DNA of 64,000 nucleotides, taken from contig NC_088708.1 of NCBI RefSeq assembly GCF_963576615.1, positions 44,255,196 through 44,319,195 of the forward strand. The letters run 5' to 3'. Source of the DNA: Watersipora subatra. Taxonomy: Eukaryota > Bryozoa > Gymnolaemata > Cheilostomatida > Watersiporidae. This document shows positions 12,410-24,415 of the stretch, piece after piece (positions within the stretch are counted from its first letter, which is position 1; each line of letters begins with the position of its first letter). The notes under the pieces were generated by a model that saw only the letters and a list, made by a program, of their open reading frames with translations, made no database searches and was not told the DNA's origin. The translations under genes were made by a program, and so were the position numbers.

Positions 12410-12710
12410 CATGTATAGCTTTGAGAATAAAAACTTGTCGATCAGAACTCTGAAATATAAATTCAATCACGATACAACACCATCAAACTTTGTTTTGAAA
12501 CAAGAAAATGAAAATTTTGTAAGGAAACACTAGAACGAGACGCATATGACCATGTGATGTAAGATTTCTAGTGAAATGGTTTAAGCTAAAAAGACTTAGT
12601 TCTTAAAATTAAGGTAGTACGATGAAAAATCCTGTACCAGTGTAACAGTAAACTAAACGAACTTTCATCTGCCAAAACCACGCTTGCTCAATATGATAAA
12701 AGCGGTTATA

Positions 12711-12794
12711 AGTCAGAAGTGGGATTCGAACTCCCACCTACAGATGTGGACTGCAACCTGAACGCAGCGCCTTAGACCACTCGGCCACCCTGAC
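12711..12794 (-). pseudogene. tRNA-Leu-like, class D
   Basis: Typical class D T-stem slip. Confidence 0.75.
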
Positions 12795-13088
12795 CATGCA
12801 TAACTTAATTACCAACGATTTTTTTCTGAAATGTTATGAAATCAGATTATAACCGCATTAAAATTCCTCCAAACGTTGTATTGATATAAAAAAGTTACAG
12901 TACTATGGAGATACTTACGACCAAGTGATAGTACAAAGTCAAGTGAAATGGTTAAACCTAGAAACACTGAGATGATGGACTTAGTCTAGTTAAATCGAAA
13001 TATACGCTAATATAACAGAAAACTAACGCGAGTCAAATTTTCTGAGAACACAACCCTGTTCAATTTGGGTAACAAAAGAATGCCTGTA

Positions 13089-13172
13089 TATCAGAAGTGG
13101 GATACGAACCCATGCCTACAGATGTAAACTGCATTCTGAACGCACATCCTTAGACAACTCAGCCATCCTGAT
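13089..13172 (-). pseudogene. tRNA-Leu-like, class C
   Basis: Class C. Its unit carries the GCTGAGTTGACTGACTGAGT insertion marker near 13,288. Confidence 0.8.
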
Positions 13173-13499
13173 CATGTATAGCTTTTGGAATAAAAACTTG
13201 TCAATCAGAACTCTGAAATATAAATCCAATCACGATACAACACCATCAAACTTTGTTTTGAAACTAAAAAATGAAAATTTTGTTAGGCTGAGTTGACTGA
13301 CTGAGTTGACAAACACTAGACTGAGTTGCATATAACTATGTGATGTAAGATTTCTAGTGAAATGGCTTAAGCTAAAAAGACTTAGTTATTAAAATTAATG
13401 TAGTACGATGAAAAATCCTGTACCAGTGTAACAGTAAACTAAACAAACATATATCTGCCAAAAAGCACGCTTGCTCAATATAATAAAAATCCGTTTACA

Positions 13500-13583
13500 T
13501 GTCAGTAGTGGGATTCGAACCCACATCTACAGATGTAGACTACGACGTGAACGCAGGGCCTTAGACCACTCGGCCATCCTGAC
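13500..13583 (-). tRNA. tRNA-Leu body with CAC (Val) anticodon, class V
   Basis: The anticodon arm reads CTGCG-TTCACGT-CGTAG, so the anticodon is CAC. The long variable arm and discriminator A mark a Leu-type body. The acceptor has a 6-67 G-A mismatch, and position 26 is C. Whether it is transcribed or charged is unknown. Confidence 0.8.
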
Positions 13584-13888
13584 CATGTACAGGTCTGAGA
13601 AAAAAGATTTTTTGGCTCAAAACTCTAAAATATTCATCCTATCAGGTTGCAATGCCATCAAACATCGTGTTGAAATAATAGAATGAAATGTTACTATGGA
13701 AACAATAGAATGAGACACATATGACCATGTGATGAAAGAAGTCAAGTGAAATGTTTTAAGCCTAAAATACAGAGATGATGAAATTGGTGTAGTGAAATTA
13801 AAATGTACCCTAATATTGCAGAAAGCTGAAGAGAGTCAAATTTGCTGAGAAGCCAACCTTGGTCAATTTGGGTAACAAAAAAGCTGTA

Positions 13889-13972
13889 TGCCAAAACTGG
13901 AATTCGAACCCATGCCTACAGATGTAAACAGCATTCTGAACGCAGCTCCTTAGACCACTCAACCATCCTGAT
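13889..13972 (-). pseudogene. tRNA-Leu-like, class B (B' subtype)
   Basis: Anticodon loop TTCAGAA shows CAG. The B-box ends GAATTC rather than GAATCC. Confidence 0.78.
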
Positions 13973-14276
13973 CATGTAGAGCTTTGTGAATTAAAACTTG
14001 TCGATCAGAACTCTGAAATATAAATCCAATCACGATACAACACCATCAAACTTTGTTTTGAAACAAAAGAATGAAAATTTTGTAAGGAAACACTACAACG
14101 AGACGCATATGACCATGTGATGTAAGATTTCTAGTGAAATGGTTTAAGCTAAAAAAACTTAGTTCTTAAAATTAATGTAGTACGATGAAAAATCCTGTAC
14201 CAGTGTAACAGTAAACTCAACAAACTTTTATCTGCCAAAAAGCACGCTTGCTCAATATGATAAAAATCCGTTTACA

Positions 14277-14360
14277 TATCAGAAGTGGGATTCGAACCCA
14301 CACCTACAGATGTAGACTACGACCTGAACGCAGGGCCTTAGACCACTCGGCCATCCTGAC
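14277..14360 (-). tRNA. tRNA-Leu(CAG), class A
   Basis: Class A with a G1-U72 wobble, a 29-41 wobble and C at position 26. Stems otherwise intact. Confidence 0.85.
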
Positions 14361-14668
14361 CATGTACAGGTCGGAGAATAACGATTTTTTGTCTCAAAAC
14401 TCTAAAATATTCATCATATCATGTTGCAATGCCATCAAACATCGTGTTGAAATAATAGAATGAAATGTTACTATGGAAACACTTGAACGAAACACATATG
14501 ACCATGTGATGAAAGAAATCAAGTGAAATGTTTTAAGCCAAAAATACAGAGATGATGAAATTAGTGTAGTGAAATTAAAATGTACCCTAATATTGCAGAA
14601 AGCTGAAGAGAGTCAAATTTGCTGAGAAACCAACCTTGGTCAATTTGGGTAACAAAAAAATGCCTGTA

Positions 14669-14752
14669 TATCAAAAGTGGGATACGAACCCATGCCTACA
14701 GATGTAAACTGCATTCTGAACGCAGATCCTTAGACAACTCAGCCATCCTGAT
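14669..14752 (-). pseudogene. tRNA-Leu-like, class C
   Basis: C27 subtype with a further acceptor change (ATCAAA on the plus strand). Confidence 0.78.
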
Positions 14753-15055
14753 CATGTATAGCTTTGGGAATAAAAACTTGTCGATCAGAACTCTGAATTA
14801 TGAATCCAATCACGATACAACACCATCAAACTTTGTTTTGAAACAAAAAAATGAAAATTTTGTAAGGAAACACTAGACTGAGTTGCATATGACCATGTGA
14901 TGTAAGATTTCTAGTGAAATGGTTTAAGCTAAAAAGACTTAGTTATTAAAATTAATGTAGTATAATGAAAAATCCTGTACCAGTGTAAAGCAAACAAAAC
15001 GAACTCTTATTTGCCAAAAAGCACGCTTGCTCAATATGATAAACAAAAGGTTACA

Positions 15056-15139
15056 TGTCAGAAGTGGGATTCGAACCCACGCCTACAGATGTAGACTGCG
15101 ACCTGAACGCAGCGCCTTAGACCACTCGGCCATCCTGAC
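15056..15139 (-). tRNA. tRNA-Leu(CAG), class A with class D 5' flank
   Basis: The tRNA is consensus class A, but the sequence just upstream of its 5' end switches to the class D spacer (CATGCATAACTTAATT). Confidence 0.88.
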
Positions 15140-15433
15140 CATGCATAACTTAATTACCAACGATTTTTTTCTGAAATGTTATGAAATCAGATTATAACCG
15201 CATTAAAATTCCTCCAAACGTTGTATTGATATAAAAAAGTTACAGTACTATGGAGATACTTACGGCCAAGTGATAGTACAAAGTCAAGTGAAATGGTTAA
15301 ACCTAGAAACACTGAGATGATGGACTTAGTCTAGTTAAATCGAAATATACGCTAATATAACAGAAAACTAACGCGAGTCAAATTTTCTGAGAACACAACC
15401 CTGTTCAATTTGGGTAACAAAAGAATGCCTGTA

Positions 15434-15517
15434 TATCAGAAGTGGGATACGAACCCATGCCTACAGATGTAAACTGCATTCTGAACGCACATCCTTAGAC
15501 AACTCAGCCATCCTGAT
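15434..15517 (-). pseudogene. tRNA-Leu-like, class C
   Basis: Lies 2,345 bp from the near-identical copy at 13,089. Confidence 0.8.
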
Positions 15518-15844
15518 CATGTATAGCTTTTGGAATAAAAACTTGTCAATCAGAACTCTGAAATATAAATCCAATCACGATACAACACCATCAAACTTTG
15601 TTTTGAAACAAAAAAATGAAAATTTTGTTAGGCTGAGTTGACTGACTGAGTTGACAAACACTAGACTGAGTTGCATATAACTATGTGATGTAAGATTTCT
15701 AGTGAAATGGCTTAAGCTAAAAAGACTTAGTTATTAAAATTAATGTAGTACGATGAAAAATCCTGTACCAGTGTAACAGTAAACTAAACAAACATATATC
15801 TGCCAAAAAGCACGCTTGCTCAATATAATAAAAATCCGTTTACA

Positions 15845-15928
15845 TGTCAGTAGTGGGATTCGAACCCACATCTACAGATGTAGACTACGACGTGAACGCA
15901 GGGCCTTAGACCACTCGGCCATCCTGAC
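15845..15928 (-). tRNA. tRNA-Leu body with CAC (Val) anticodon, class V
   Basis: Second class V copy, 2,345 bp from the first, with identical anticodon arm and acceptor mismatch. Confidence 0.8.
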
Positions 15929-16233
15929 CATGTACAGGTCCGAGAATAAAGATTTTTTGGCTCAAAACTCTAAAATATTCATCCTATCAGGTTGCAATGC
16001 CATCAAACATCGTGTTGAAATAATAGAATGAAATGTTACTATGGAAACAATAGAATAAGACACATATGACCATGTGATGAAAGAAGTCAAGTGAAATGTT
16101 TTAAGCCTAAAATACAGAGATGATGAAATTGGTGTAGTGAAATTAAAATGTACCCTAATATTGCAGAAAGCTGAAGAGAGTCAAATTTGCTGAGAAGCCA
16201 ACCTTGGTCAATTTGGGTAACAAAAAAGCTGTA

Positions 16234-16317
16234 TGCCAAAACTGGAATTCGAACCCATGCCTACAGATGTAAACAGCTTTCTGAACGCAGCTCCTTAGAC
16301 CACTCAACCATCCTGAT
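16234..16317 (-). pseudogene. tRNA-Leu-like, class B' subtype
   Basis: As 13,889 with one further change in the anticodon stem 3' strand. Confidence 0.78.
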
Positions 16318-16621
16318 CATGTAGAGCTTTGTGAATAAAAACTTGTCGATCAGAACTCTGAAATATAAATCCAATCACGATACAACACCATCAAACTTTG
16401 TTTTGAAACAAAAGAATGAAAATTTTGTAAGGAAACATTAGAACGAGACGCATATGACCATGTGATGTAAGATTTCTAGTGAAATGGTTTAAGCTAAAAA
16501 GACTTAGTTCTTAAAATTAATGTAGTACGATGAAAAATCCTGTACCAGTGTAACAGTAAACTCAACAAACTTTTATCTGCCAAAAAGCACGCTTGCTCAA
16601 TATGATAAAAATCCGTTTACA

Positions 16622-16705
16622 TATCAGAAGTGGGATTCGAACCCACACCTACAGATGTAGACTACGACCTGAACGCAGGGCCTTAGACCACTCGGCCATC
16701 CTGAC
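16622..16705 (-). tRNA. tRNA-Leu(CAG), class A
   Basis: Same sequence as the copy at 14,277, 2,345 bp away. Confidence 0.85.
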
Positions 16706-17012
16706 CATGTACAGGTCGGAGAATAACGATTTTTTGTCTCAAAACTCTAAAATATTCATCATATCATGTTGCAATGCCATCAAACATCGTGTTGAAATAA
16801 TAGAATGAAATGTTACTATTGAAACACTTGAACGAAACACATATGACCATGTGATGAAAGAAATCAAGTGAAATGTTTAAGCCAAAAATACAGAGATGAT
16901 GAAATTAGTGTAGTGAAATTAAAATGTACGCTAATTATGCAGAAAGCTGAAGAGAGTCAAATTTGCTGAGAAACCAACCTTGGTCAATTTGGGTAACAAA
17001 AGAATGCCTGTA

Positions 17013-17096
17013 TATCAAAAGTGGGATACGAACCCATGCCTACAGATGTAAACTGCATTCTGAACGCAGATCCTTAGACAACTCAGCCATCCTGAT
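17013..17096 (-). pseudogene. tRNA-Leu-like, class C
   Basis: C27 subtype with an acceptor change. The unit carries the insertion marker near 17,209. Confidence 0.78.
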
Positions 17097-17423
17097 CATG
17101 TAGAGCTGTAGGAATAAAAGTTTGTCAATCAGAACTCTGAAATATAAATCCAATCACGATACAACACCATCAAACTTTGTTTTGAAACTAAAAAATGAAA
17201 ATTTTGTTAGGCTGAGTTGACTGACTGAGTTGACAAACACTAGACTGAGTTGCATATAACTATGTGATGTAAGATTTCTAGTGAAATGGCTTAAGCTAAA
17301 AAGACTTAGTTATTAAAATTAATGTAGTACGATGAAAAATCCTGTACCAGTGTAACAGTAAACTAAACAAACATATATCTGCCAAAAAGTACGCTTGCTC
17401 AATATAATAAAAATCCGTTTACA

Positions 17424-17507
17424 TGTCAGTAGTGGGATTCGAACCCACATCTACAGATGTAGACTACGACGTGAACGCAGGGCCTTAGACCACTCGGCCA
17501 TCCTGAC
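17424..17507 (-). tRNA. tRNA-Leu body with CAC (Val) anticodon, class V
   Basis: Third class V copy. The anticodon loop is TTCACGT. Confidence 0.8.
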
Positions 17508-17812
17508 CATGTACAGGTCCGAGAAAAAAGATTTTTTGGCTCAAAACTCTAAAATATTCATCCTATCAGGTTGCAATGCCATCAAACATCGTGTTGAAAT
17601 AATAGAATGAAATGTTACTATGGAAACAATAGAATGAGACACATATGACCATGTGATGAAAGAAGTCAAGTGAAATGTTTTAAGCCTAAAATACAGAGAT
17701 GATGAAATTGGTGTAGTGAAATTAAAATGTACCCTAATATTGCAGAAAGCTGAAGAGAGTCAAATTTGCTGAGAAGCCAACCTTGGTCAATTTGGGTAAC
17801 AAAAAAGCTGTA

Positions 17813-17896
17813 TGCCAAAACTGGAATTCGAACCCATGCCTACAGATGTAAACAGCATTCTGAACGCAGCTCCTTAGACCACTCAACCATCCTGAT
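17813..17896 (-). pseudogene. tRNA-Leu-like, class B' subtype
   Basis: Same type as 13,889. Confidence 0.78.
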
Positions 17897-18200
17897 CATG
17901 TAGAGCTTTGTGAATTAAAACTTGTCGATCAGAACTCTGAAATATAAATCCAATCACGATACAACACCATCAAACTTTGTTTTGAAACAAAAAATTGAAA
18001 ATTTTGTAAGGAAACACTAGACTGAGTTGCATATGACCATGTGATGTAAGATTTCTAGTGAAATGGTTTAAGCTAAAAAGACTTAGTTATTAAAATTAAT
18101 GTAGTACAATGAAAAATCCTGTACCAGTGTAACAGCAAACAAAACGAACTCTTATTTGTCAAAAAGCACGCTTGCTCAATATGATAAACAAAAGGTTACA

Positions 18201-18284
18201 TGTCAGAAGTGGGATTCGAACCCACGCCTACAGATGTAGACTGCGACCTGAACGCAGCGCTTTAGACCACTCGGCCATCCTGAC
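18201..18284 (-). tRNA. tRNA-Leu(CAG), class A with D-stem change
   Basis: One D-stem G is A, making a mismatch opposite C12. Otherwise consensus. Confidence 0.78.
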
Positions 18285-18591
18285 CATGTACAGGTCCGAG
18301 AATAAAGATTTTTGGCTCGAAACTCTAAAATATTCATCATATCAGGTTGCAATGCCATCAAACATCGTGTTGAAATAATAGAATGAAATGTTACTATGGA
18401 AACACTTGAACGAAACACATATGACCATGTGATGAAAGAAATCAAGTGAAATGTTTTAAGCCAAAAATACAGAGATGATGAAATTAGTGTAGTGAAATTA
18501 AAATGTACCCTAATATTGCAGAAAGCTGAAGAGAGTCAAATTTGCTGAGAAACCAACCTTGGTCAATTTGGGTAACAAAAGAATGCCTGTA

Positions 18592-18675
18592 TATCAAAAG
18601 TGGGATACGAACCCATGCCTACAGATGTAAACTGCATTCTGAACGCAGATCCTTAGACAACTCAGCCATCCTGAT
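18592..18675 (-). pseudogene. tRNA-Leu-like, class C
   Basis: C27 subtype, same type as 14,669. Confidence 0.78.
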
Positions 18676-18978
18676 CATGTATAGCTTTGGGAATAAAAAC
18701 TTGTCGATCAGAACTCTGAATTATGAATCCAATCACGATACAACACCATCAAACTTTGTTTTGAAACAAAAAATTGAAAATTTTGTAAGGAAACACTAGA
18801 CTGAGTTGCATATGACCATGTGATGTAAGATTTCTAGTGAAATGGTTTAAGCTAAAAAGACTTAGTTATTAAAATTAATGTAGTACAATGAAAAATCCTG
18901 TACCAGTGTAAAGCAAACAAAACGAACTCTTATTTGCCAAAAAGCACGCTTGCTCAATATGATAAACAAAAGGTTACA

Positions 18979-19062
18979 TGTCAGAAGTGGGATTCGAACC
19001 CACGCCTACAGATGTAGACTGCGACCTGAACGCAGCGCCTTAGACCACTCGGCCATCCTGAC
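18979..19062 (-). tRNA. tRNA-Leu(CAG), class A
   Basis: Consensus class A. Confidence 0.92.
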
Positions 19063-19366
19063 CATGTACAGGTCCGAGAATAAAGATTTTTGGCTCGAAA
19101 CTCTAAAATATTCATCATATCAGGTTGCAATGCCATCAAACATCGTGTTGAAATAATAGAATGAAATGTTACTATGGAAACACTTGAACGAAACACATAT
19201 GACCATGTGATGAAAGAAATCAAGTGAAATGTTTTAAGCCAAAAATACAGAGATGATGAAATTAGTGTAGTGAAATTGAAATGTACCCTAATATTGCAGA
19301 AAGCTGAAGAGAGTCAAATTTGCTGAGAAGCCAACTTTGGTCAATTTGGGTAACAAAAAAACTGTA

Positions 19367-19450
19367 TGCCAAAACTGGGATTCGAACCCATGCCTACAGA
19401 TGTAAACAGCATTCTGAACGCAGCTCCTTAGACCACTCAACCATCCTGAT
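19367..19450 (-). pseudogene. tRNA-Leu-like, class B
   Basis: Class B body with the TTCAGAA anticodon loop and an intact B-box. Confidence 0.78.
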
Positions 19451-19752
19451 CATGTAGAGCATGGGAATAAAAACTTGTCGATCAGAACTCTGAAATATAA
19501 ATCCAATCACGATACAACACCATCAAACTTTGCTTTGAAACAAGAAAATGAAAATTTTGTAAAGAAACACTAGAACGAGACGCATATGACCATGTGATGT
19601 AAAATTTCTAGTGAAATGGTTTAAGCTAAAAAGACTTAGTTATTCAAATTAATGTAGTACGATGAAAAATCCTGTACCAGTGTAACAGTAAACTAAACGA
19701 ACTTTCATCTGCCAAAAAGCACGCTTGCTCAATATGATAAAAAGCGGTTATA

Positions 19753-19836
19753 AGTCAGAAGTAGGATTCGAACTCCCACCCACAGATGTGGACTACGACG
19801 TGAACGCAGGGCCTTAGACCACTCGGCCATCCTGAC
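19753..19836 (-). pseudogene. tRNA-Leu-like, class D/V mosaic with CAC anticodon
   Basis: The T-arm is class D and the anticodon arm is class V (CAC). This places the V anticodon on a damaged T-arm by exchange within the tRNA. Confidence 0.75.
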
Positions 19837-20141
19837 CATGTACAGGTCCGAGAATAAAGATTTTTTGGCTCAAAACTCTAAAATATTCATCCTATCAGGT
19901 TGCAATGCCATCAAACATCGTGTTGAAATAATAGAATGAAATGTTACTATGGAAACAATAGAATGAGACACATATGACCATGTGATGCAAGAAGTCAAGT
20001 GAAATGTTTTAAGCCTAAAATACAGAGATGATGAAATTAGTGTAGTGAAATTAAAATGTACCCTAATATTGCAGAAAGCTGAAGAGAGTCAAATTTGCTG
20101 AGAAGCCAACCTTGGTCAATTTGGGTAACAAAAAAGCTGTA

Positions 20142-20225
20142 TGCCAAAACTGGAATTCGAACCCATGCCTACAGATGTAAACAGCATTCTGAACGCAGCT
20201 CCTTAGACCACTCAACCATCCTGAT
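20142..20225 (-). pseudogene. tRNA-Leu-like, class B' subtype
   Basis: Same type as 13,889. Confidence 0.78.
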
Positions 20226-20529
20226 CATGTAGAGCTTTGTGAATAAAAACTTGTCGATCAGAACTCTGAAATATAAATCCAATCACGATACAACACCATC
20301 AAACTTTGTTTTGAAACAAAAGAATGAAAATTTTGTAAGGAAACATTAGAACGAGACGCATATGACCATGTGGTGTAAGATTTCTAGTGAAATGGTTTAA
20401 GCTAAAAAGACTTAGTTCTTAAAATTAATGTAGTACGATGAAAAATCCTGTACCAGTGTAACAGTAAACTCAACAAACTTTTATCTGCCAAAAAGCACGC
20501 TTGCTCAATATGATAAAAATCCGTTTACA

Positions 20530-20613
20530 TATCAGAAGTGGGATTCGCACCCACACCTACAGATGTAGACTACGACCTGAACGCAGGGCCTTAGACCACT
20601 CGGCCATCCTGAC
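20530..20613 (-). tRNA. tRNA-Leu(CAG), class A with T-loop change
   Basis: T55 is changed to G in the T-loop, an invariant tRNA and B-box position. It may be silent. The copy one repeat on, at 22,873, is intact. Confidence 0.7.
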
Positions 20614-20918
20614 CATGTACAGGTCCGAGAATAACGATTTTTTGTCTCAAAACTCTAAAATATTCATCCTATCAGGTTGCAACGCCATCAAACATCGTGT
20701 TGAAATAATAGAATGAAATGTTACTATGGAAACAATAGAAGGAGACACATATGACCATGTGACGAAAGAAGTCAAGTGAAATGTTTTAAGCCAAAAATAC
20801 AGAGATGATGAAATTAGTGTAGTGAAATTAAAATGTACCCTAATATTGCAGAAAGCTGAAGAGAGTCAAATTTGCTGAGAAGCCAACCTTGGTCAATTTG
20901 GGTAACAAAAAAACTGTA

Positions 20919-21002
20919 TGCCAAAACTGGGATTCGAACCCATGCGTACAGATGTAAACAGCATTCTGAACGCAGCTCCTTAGACCACTCAACCATCCTG
21001 AT
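20919..21002 (-). pseudogene. tRNA-Leu-like, class B
   Basis: Class B with a variable-arm change (GCGTAC on the plus strand). Confidence 0.78.
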
Positions 21003-21306
21003 CATGTAGAGCTTTGGGAATAAAAACTTGTCGATCAGAACTCTGAAATATAAACCCAATCACGATACAACACCATCAAACTTTGTTTTGAAACAAAAAA
21101 ATGAAATTTTTGTAAGGAAACACTAGAACGAGACGCATATGACCATGTGATGTAGGATCTGAAACAAATTGGTTTAGGCTAAAATGACTGAATTATTAAA
21201 ACTAATGTAGTAAATTGAAAAATCCTGTACGAATGTAACAGTAAACTAAACGAACTTTCATCTGCCAAAAAGCGAGCTTCCTCAATATGATAAAAATCCG
21301 TTTACA

Positions 21307-21390
21307 TGTCAGAAGAGGGATTCGAACTCACGCCTACAGATGTGGACTGCAACCTGAACGCAGCGCCTTAGACCACTCGGCCACCCTGAC
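21307..21390 (-). pseudogene. tRNA-Leu-like, class D variant
   Basis: T-stem GTGAG faces CCCTC with two mismatches. Anticodon CAG kept. Confidence 0.75.
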
Positions 21391-21684
21391 CATGCATAAC
21401 TTAATTACCAACGATTTTTTTCTGAAATGTTATGAAATCAGATTATAACTGCATTAAAATTCCTCCAAACGTTGTATTGATATAAAAAAGTTACAGTACT
21501 ATGGAGATACTTACGGCCAAGTGATAGTACAAAGTCAAGTGAAATGGTTAAACCTAGAAACACTGAGATGATGGACTTAGTCTAGTTAAATCGAAATATA
21601 CGCTAATATAACAGAAAACTAACGCGAGTCAAATTTTCTGAGAACACAACCCTGTTCAATTTGGGTAACAAAAGAATGCCTGTA

Positions 21685-21768
21685 TATCAGAAGTGGGATA
21701 CGAACCCATGCCTACAGATGTAAACTGCATTCTGAACGCACATCCTTAGACAACTCAGCCATCCTGAT
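21685..21768 (-). pseudogene. tRNA-Leu-like, class C
   Basis: Class C. The unit carries the insertion marker near 21,880. Confidence 0.8.
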
Positions 21769-22095
21769 CATGTATAGCTTTTGGAATAAAAACTTGTCAA
21801 TCAGAACTCTGAAATATAAATCCAATCACGATACAACACCATCAAACTTTGTTTTGAAACAAGAAAATGAAAATTTTGTTAGGCTGAGTTGACTGACTGA
21901 GTTGACAAACACTAGACTGAGTTGCATATAACTATGTGATGTAAGATTTCTAGTGAAATGGCTTAAGCTAAAAAGACTTAGTTATTAAAATTAATGTAGT
22001 ACGATGAAAAATCCTGTACCAGTGTAACAGTAAACTAAACAAACATATATCTGCCAAAAAGCACGCTTGCTCAATATTATAAAAATCCGTTTACA

Positions 22096-22179
22096 TGTCA
22101 GTAGTGGGATTCGAACCCACATCTACAGATGTAGACTACGACGTGAACGCAGGGCCTTAGACCACTCGGCCATCCTGAC
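22096..22179 (-). tRNA. tRNA-Leu body with CAC (Val) anticodon, class V
   Basis: Class V copy with a normal T-arm, 2,343 bp from the CAC mosaic at 19,753. Confidence 0.8.
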
Positions 22180-22484
22180 CATGTACAGGTCCGAGAATAA
22201 AGATTTTTTGGCTCAAAACTCTAAAATATTCATCCTATCAGGTTGCAATGCCATCAAACATCGTGTTGAAATAATAGAATGAAATGTTACTATGGAAACA
22301 ATAGAATGAGACACATATGACCATGTGATGCAAGAAGTCAAGTGAAATGTTTTAAGCCTAAAATACAGAGATGATGAAATTAGTGTAGTGAAATTAAAAT
22401 GTACCCTAATATTGCAGAAAGCTGAAGAGAGTCAAATTTGCTGAGAAGCCAACCTTGGTCAATTTGGGTAACAAAAAAGCTGTA

Positions 22485-22568
22485 TGCCAAAACTGGAATT
22501 CGAACCCATGCCTACAGATGTAAACAGCATTCTGAACGCAGCTCCTTAGACCACTCAACCATCCTGAT
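22485..22568 (-). pseudogene. tRNA-Leu-like, class B' subtype
   Basis: Repeats 20,142 one higher-order unit on. Confidence 0.78.
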
Positions 22569-22872
22569 CATGTAGAGCTTTGTGAATAAAAACTTGTCGA
22601 TCAGAACTCTGAAATATAAATCCAATCACGATACAACACCATCAAACTTTGTTTTGAAACAAAAGAATGAAAATTTTGTAAGGAAACATTAGAACGAGAC
22701 GCATATGACCATGTGGTGTAAGATTTCTAGTGAAATGGTTTAAGCTAAAAAGACTTAGTTCTTAAAATTAATGTAGTACGATGAAAAATCCTGTACCAGT
22801 GTAACAGTAAACTCAACAAACTTTTATCTGCCAAAAAGCACGCTTGCTCAATATGATAAAAATCCGTTTACA

Positions 22873-22956
22873 TATCAGAAGTGGGATTCGAACCCACACC
22901 TACAGATGTAGACTACGACCTGAACGCAGGGCCTTAGACCACTCGGCCATCCTGAC
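22873..22956 (-). tRNA. tRNA-Leu(CAG), class A
   Basis: G1-U72 and 29-41 wobbles and C at position 26; T-loop intact. Confidence 0.85.
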
Positions 22957-23261
22957 CATGTACAGGTCCGAGAATAACGATTTTTTGTCTCAAAACTCTA
23001 AAATATTCATCCTATCAGGTTGCAACGCCATCAAACATCGTGTTGAAATAATAGAATGAAATGTTACTATGGAAACAATAGAAGGAGACACATATGACCA
23101 TGTGACGAAAGAAGTCAAGTGAAATGTTTTAAGCCAAAAATACAGAGATGATGAAATTAGTGTAGTGAAATTAAAATGTACCCTAATATTGCAGAAAGCT
23201 GAAGAGAGTCAAATTTGCTGAGAAGCCAACCTTGGTCAATTTGGGTAACAAAAAAACTGTA

Positions 23262-23345
23262 TGCCAAAACTGGGATTCGAACCCATGCGTACAGATGTAA
23301 ACAGCATTCTGAACGCAGCTCCTTAGACCACTCAACCATCCTGAT
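23262..23345 (-). pseudogene. tRNA-Leu-like, class B
   Basis: Repeats 20,919 one higher-order unit on. Confidence 0.78.
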
Positions 23346-23649
23346 CATGTAGAGCTTTGGGAATAAAAACTTGTCGATCAGAACTCTGAAATATAAACCC
23401 AATCACGATACAACACCATCAAACTTTGTTTTGAAACAAAAAAATGAAATTTTTGTAAGGAAACACTAGAACGAGACGCATATGACCATGTGATGTAGGA
23501 TCTGAAACAAATTGGTTTAGGCTAAAATGACTGAATTATTAAAACTAATGTAGTAAATTGAAAAATCCTGTACGAATGTAACAGTAAACTAAACGAACTT
23601 TCATCTGCCAAAAAGCGAGCTTCCTCAATATGATAAAAATCCGTTTACA

Positions 23650-23733
23650 TGTCAGAAGAGGGATTCGAACTCACGCCTACAGATGTGGACTGCAACCTGA
23701 ACGCAGCGCCTTAGACCACTCGGCCACCCTGAC
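23650..23733 (-). pseudogene. tRNA-Leu-like, class D variant
   Basis: Repeats 21,307 one higher-order unit on. Confidence 0.75.
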
Positions 23734-24027
23734 CATGCATAACTTAATTAGCAACGATTTTTTTCTGAAATGTTATGAAATCAGATTATAACCGCATTAA
23801 AATTCCTCCAAACGTTGTATTGATATAAAAAAGTTACAGTACTATGGAGATACTTACGGCCAAGTGATAGTACAAAGTCAAGTGAAATGGTTAAACCTAG
23901 AAACACTGAGATGATGGACTTAGTCTAGTTAAATCGAAATATACGCTAATATAACAGAAAACTAACGCGAGTCAAATTTTCTGAAAGGGCATCGTTTCTC
24001 AATTTGAGTCACGAAATAATGCCTGTA

Positions 24028-24111
24028 TGTCAGAAGTGGGATTCAAACCCACACCTACCGCTTTAGACTGCTACCTGAACGCAGCGCTTTGGACGACTCG
24101 GCCATCATTAC
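24028..24111 (-). pseudogene. Diverged tRNA-Leu-like unit
   Basis: Anticodon arm still recognisable (CAG), but acceptor 5' strand, D-arm and variable arm are changed. The spacer also differs from the rest of the array. Confidence 0.7.
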
Positions 24112-24415
24112 CACATGGAGCTCAAGGAATAAAAGAGTTGTTGGTCAAAGCTTGAAATTATAGGTCCAATTATGATGCAATGCATATGAAATATTGCGGT
24201 GAAATAATGAAATGATAAATTACTACAAAGAAACAAAAAGTTGACACATATGACCATGTGATGTAAGATTTCTAGTGAAGTGGTTTAAGCTAAAAAGACT
24301 TAGTTATTAAAATCAATGTAGTATAATGAAAAATCCTGTACTAGTGTAACAGTAAACAAAATGAACTTTCATCTGCCAAAAAGCACGCTTGCTCAATATG
24401 ATAAAAAACGGTACA

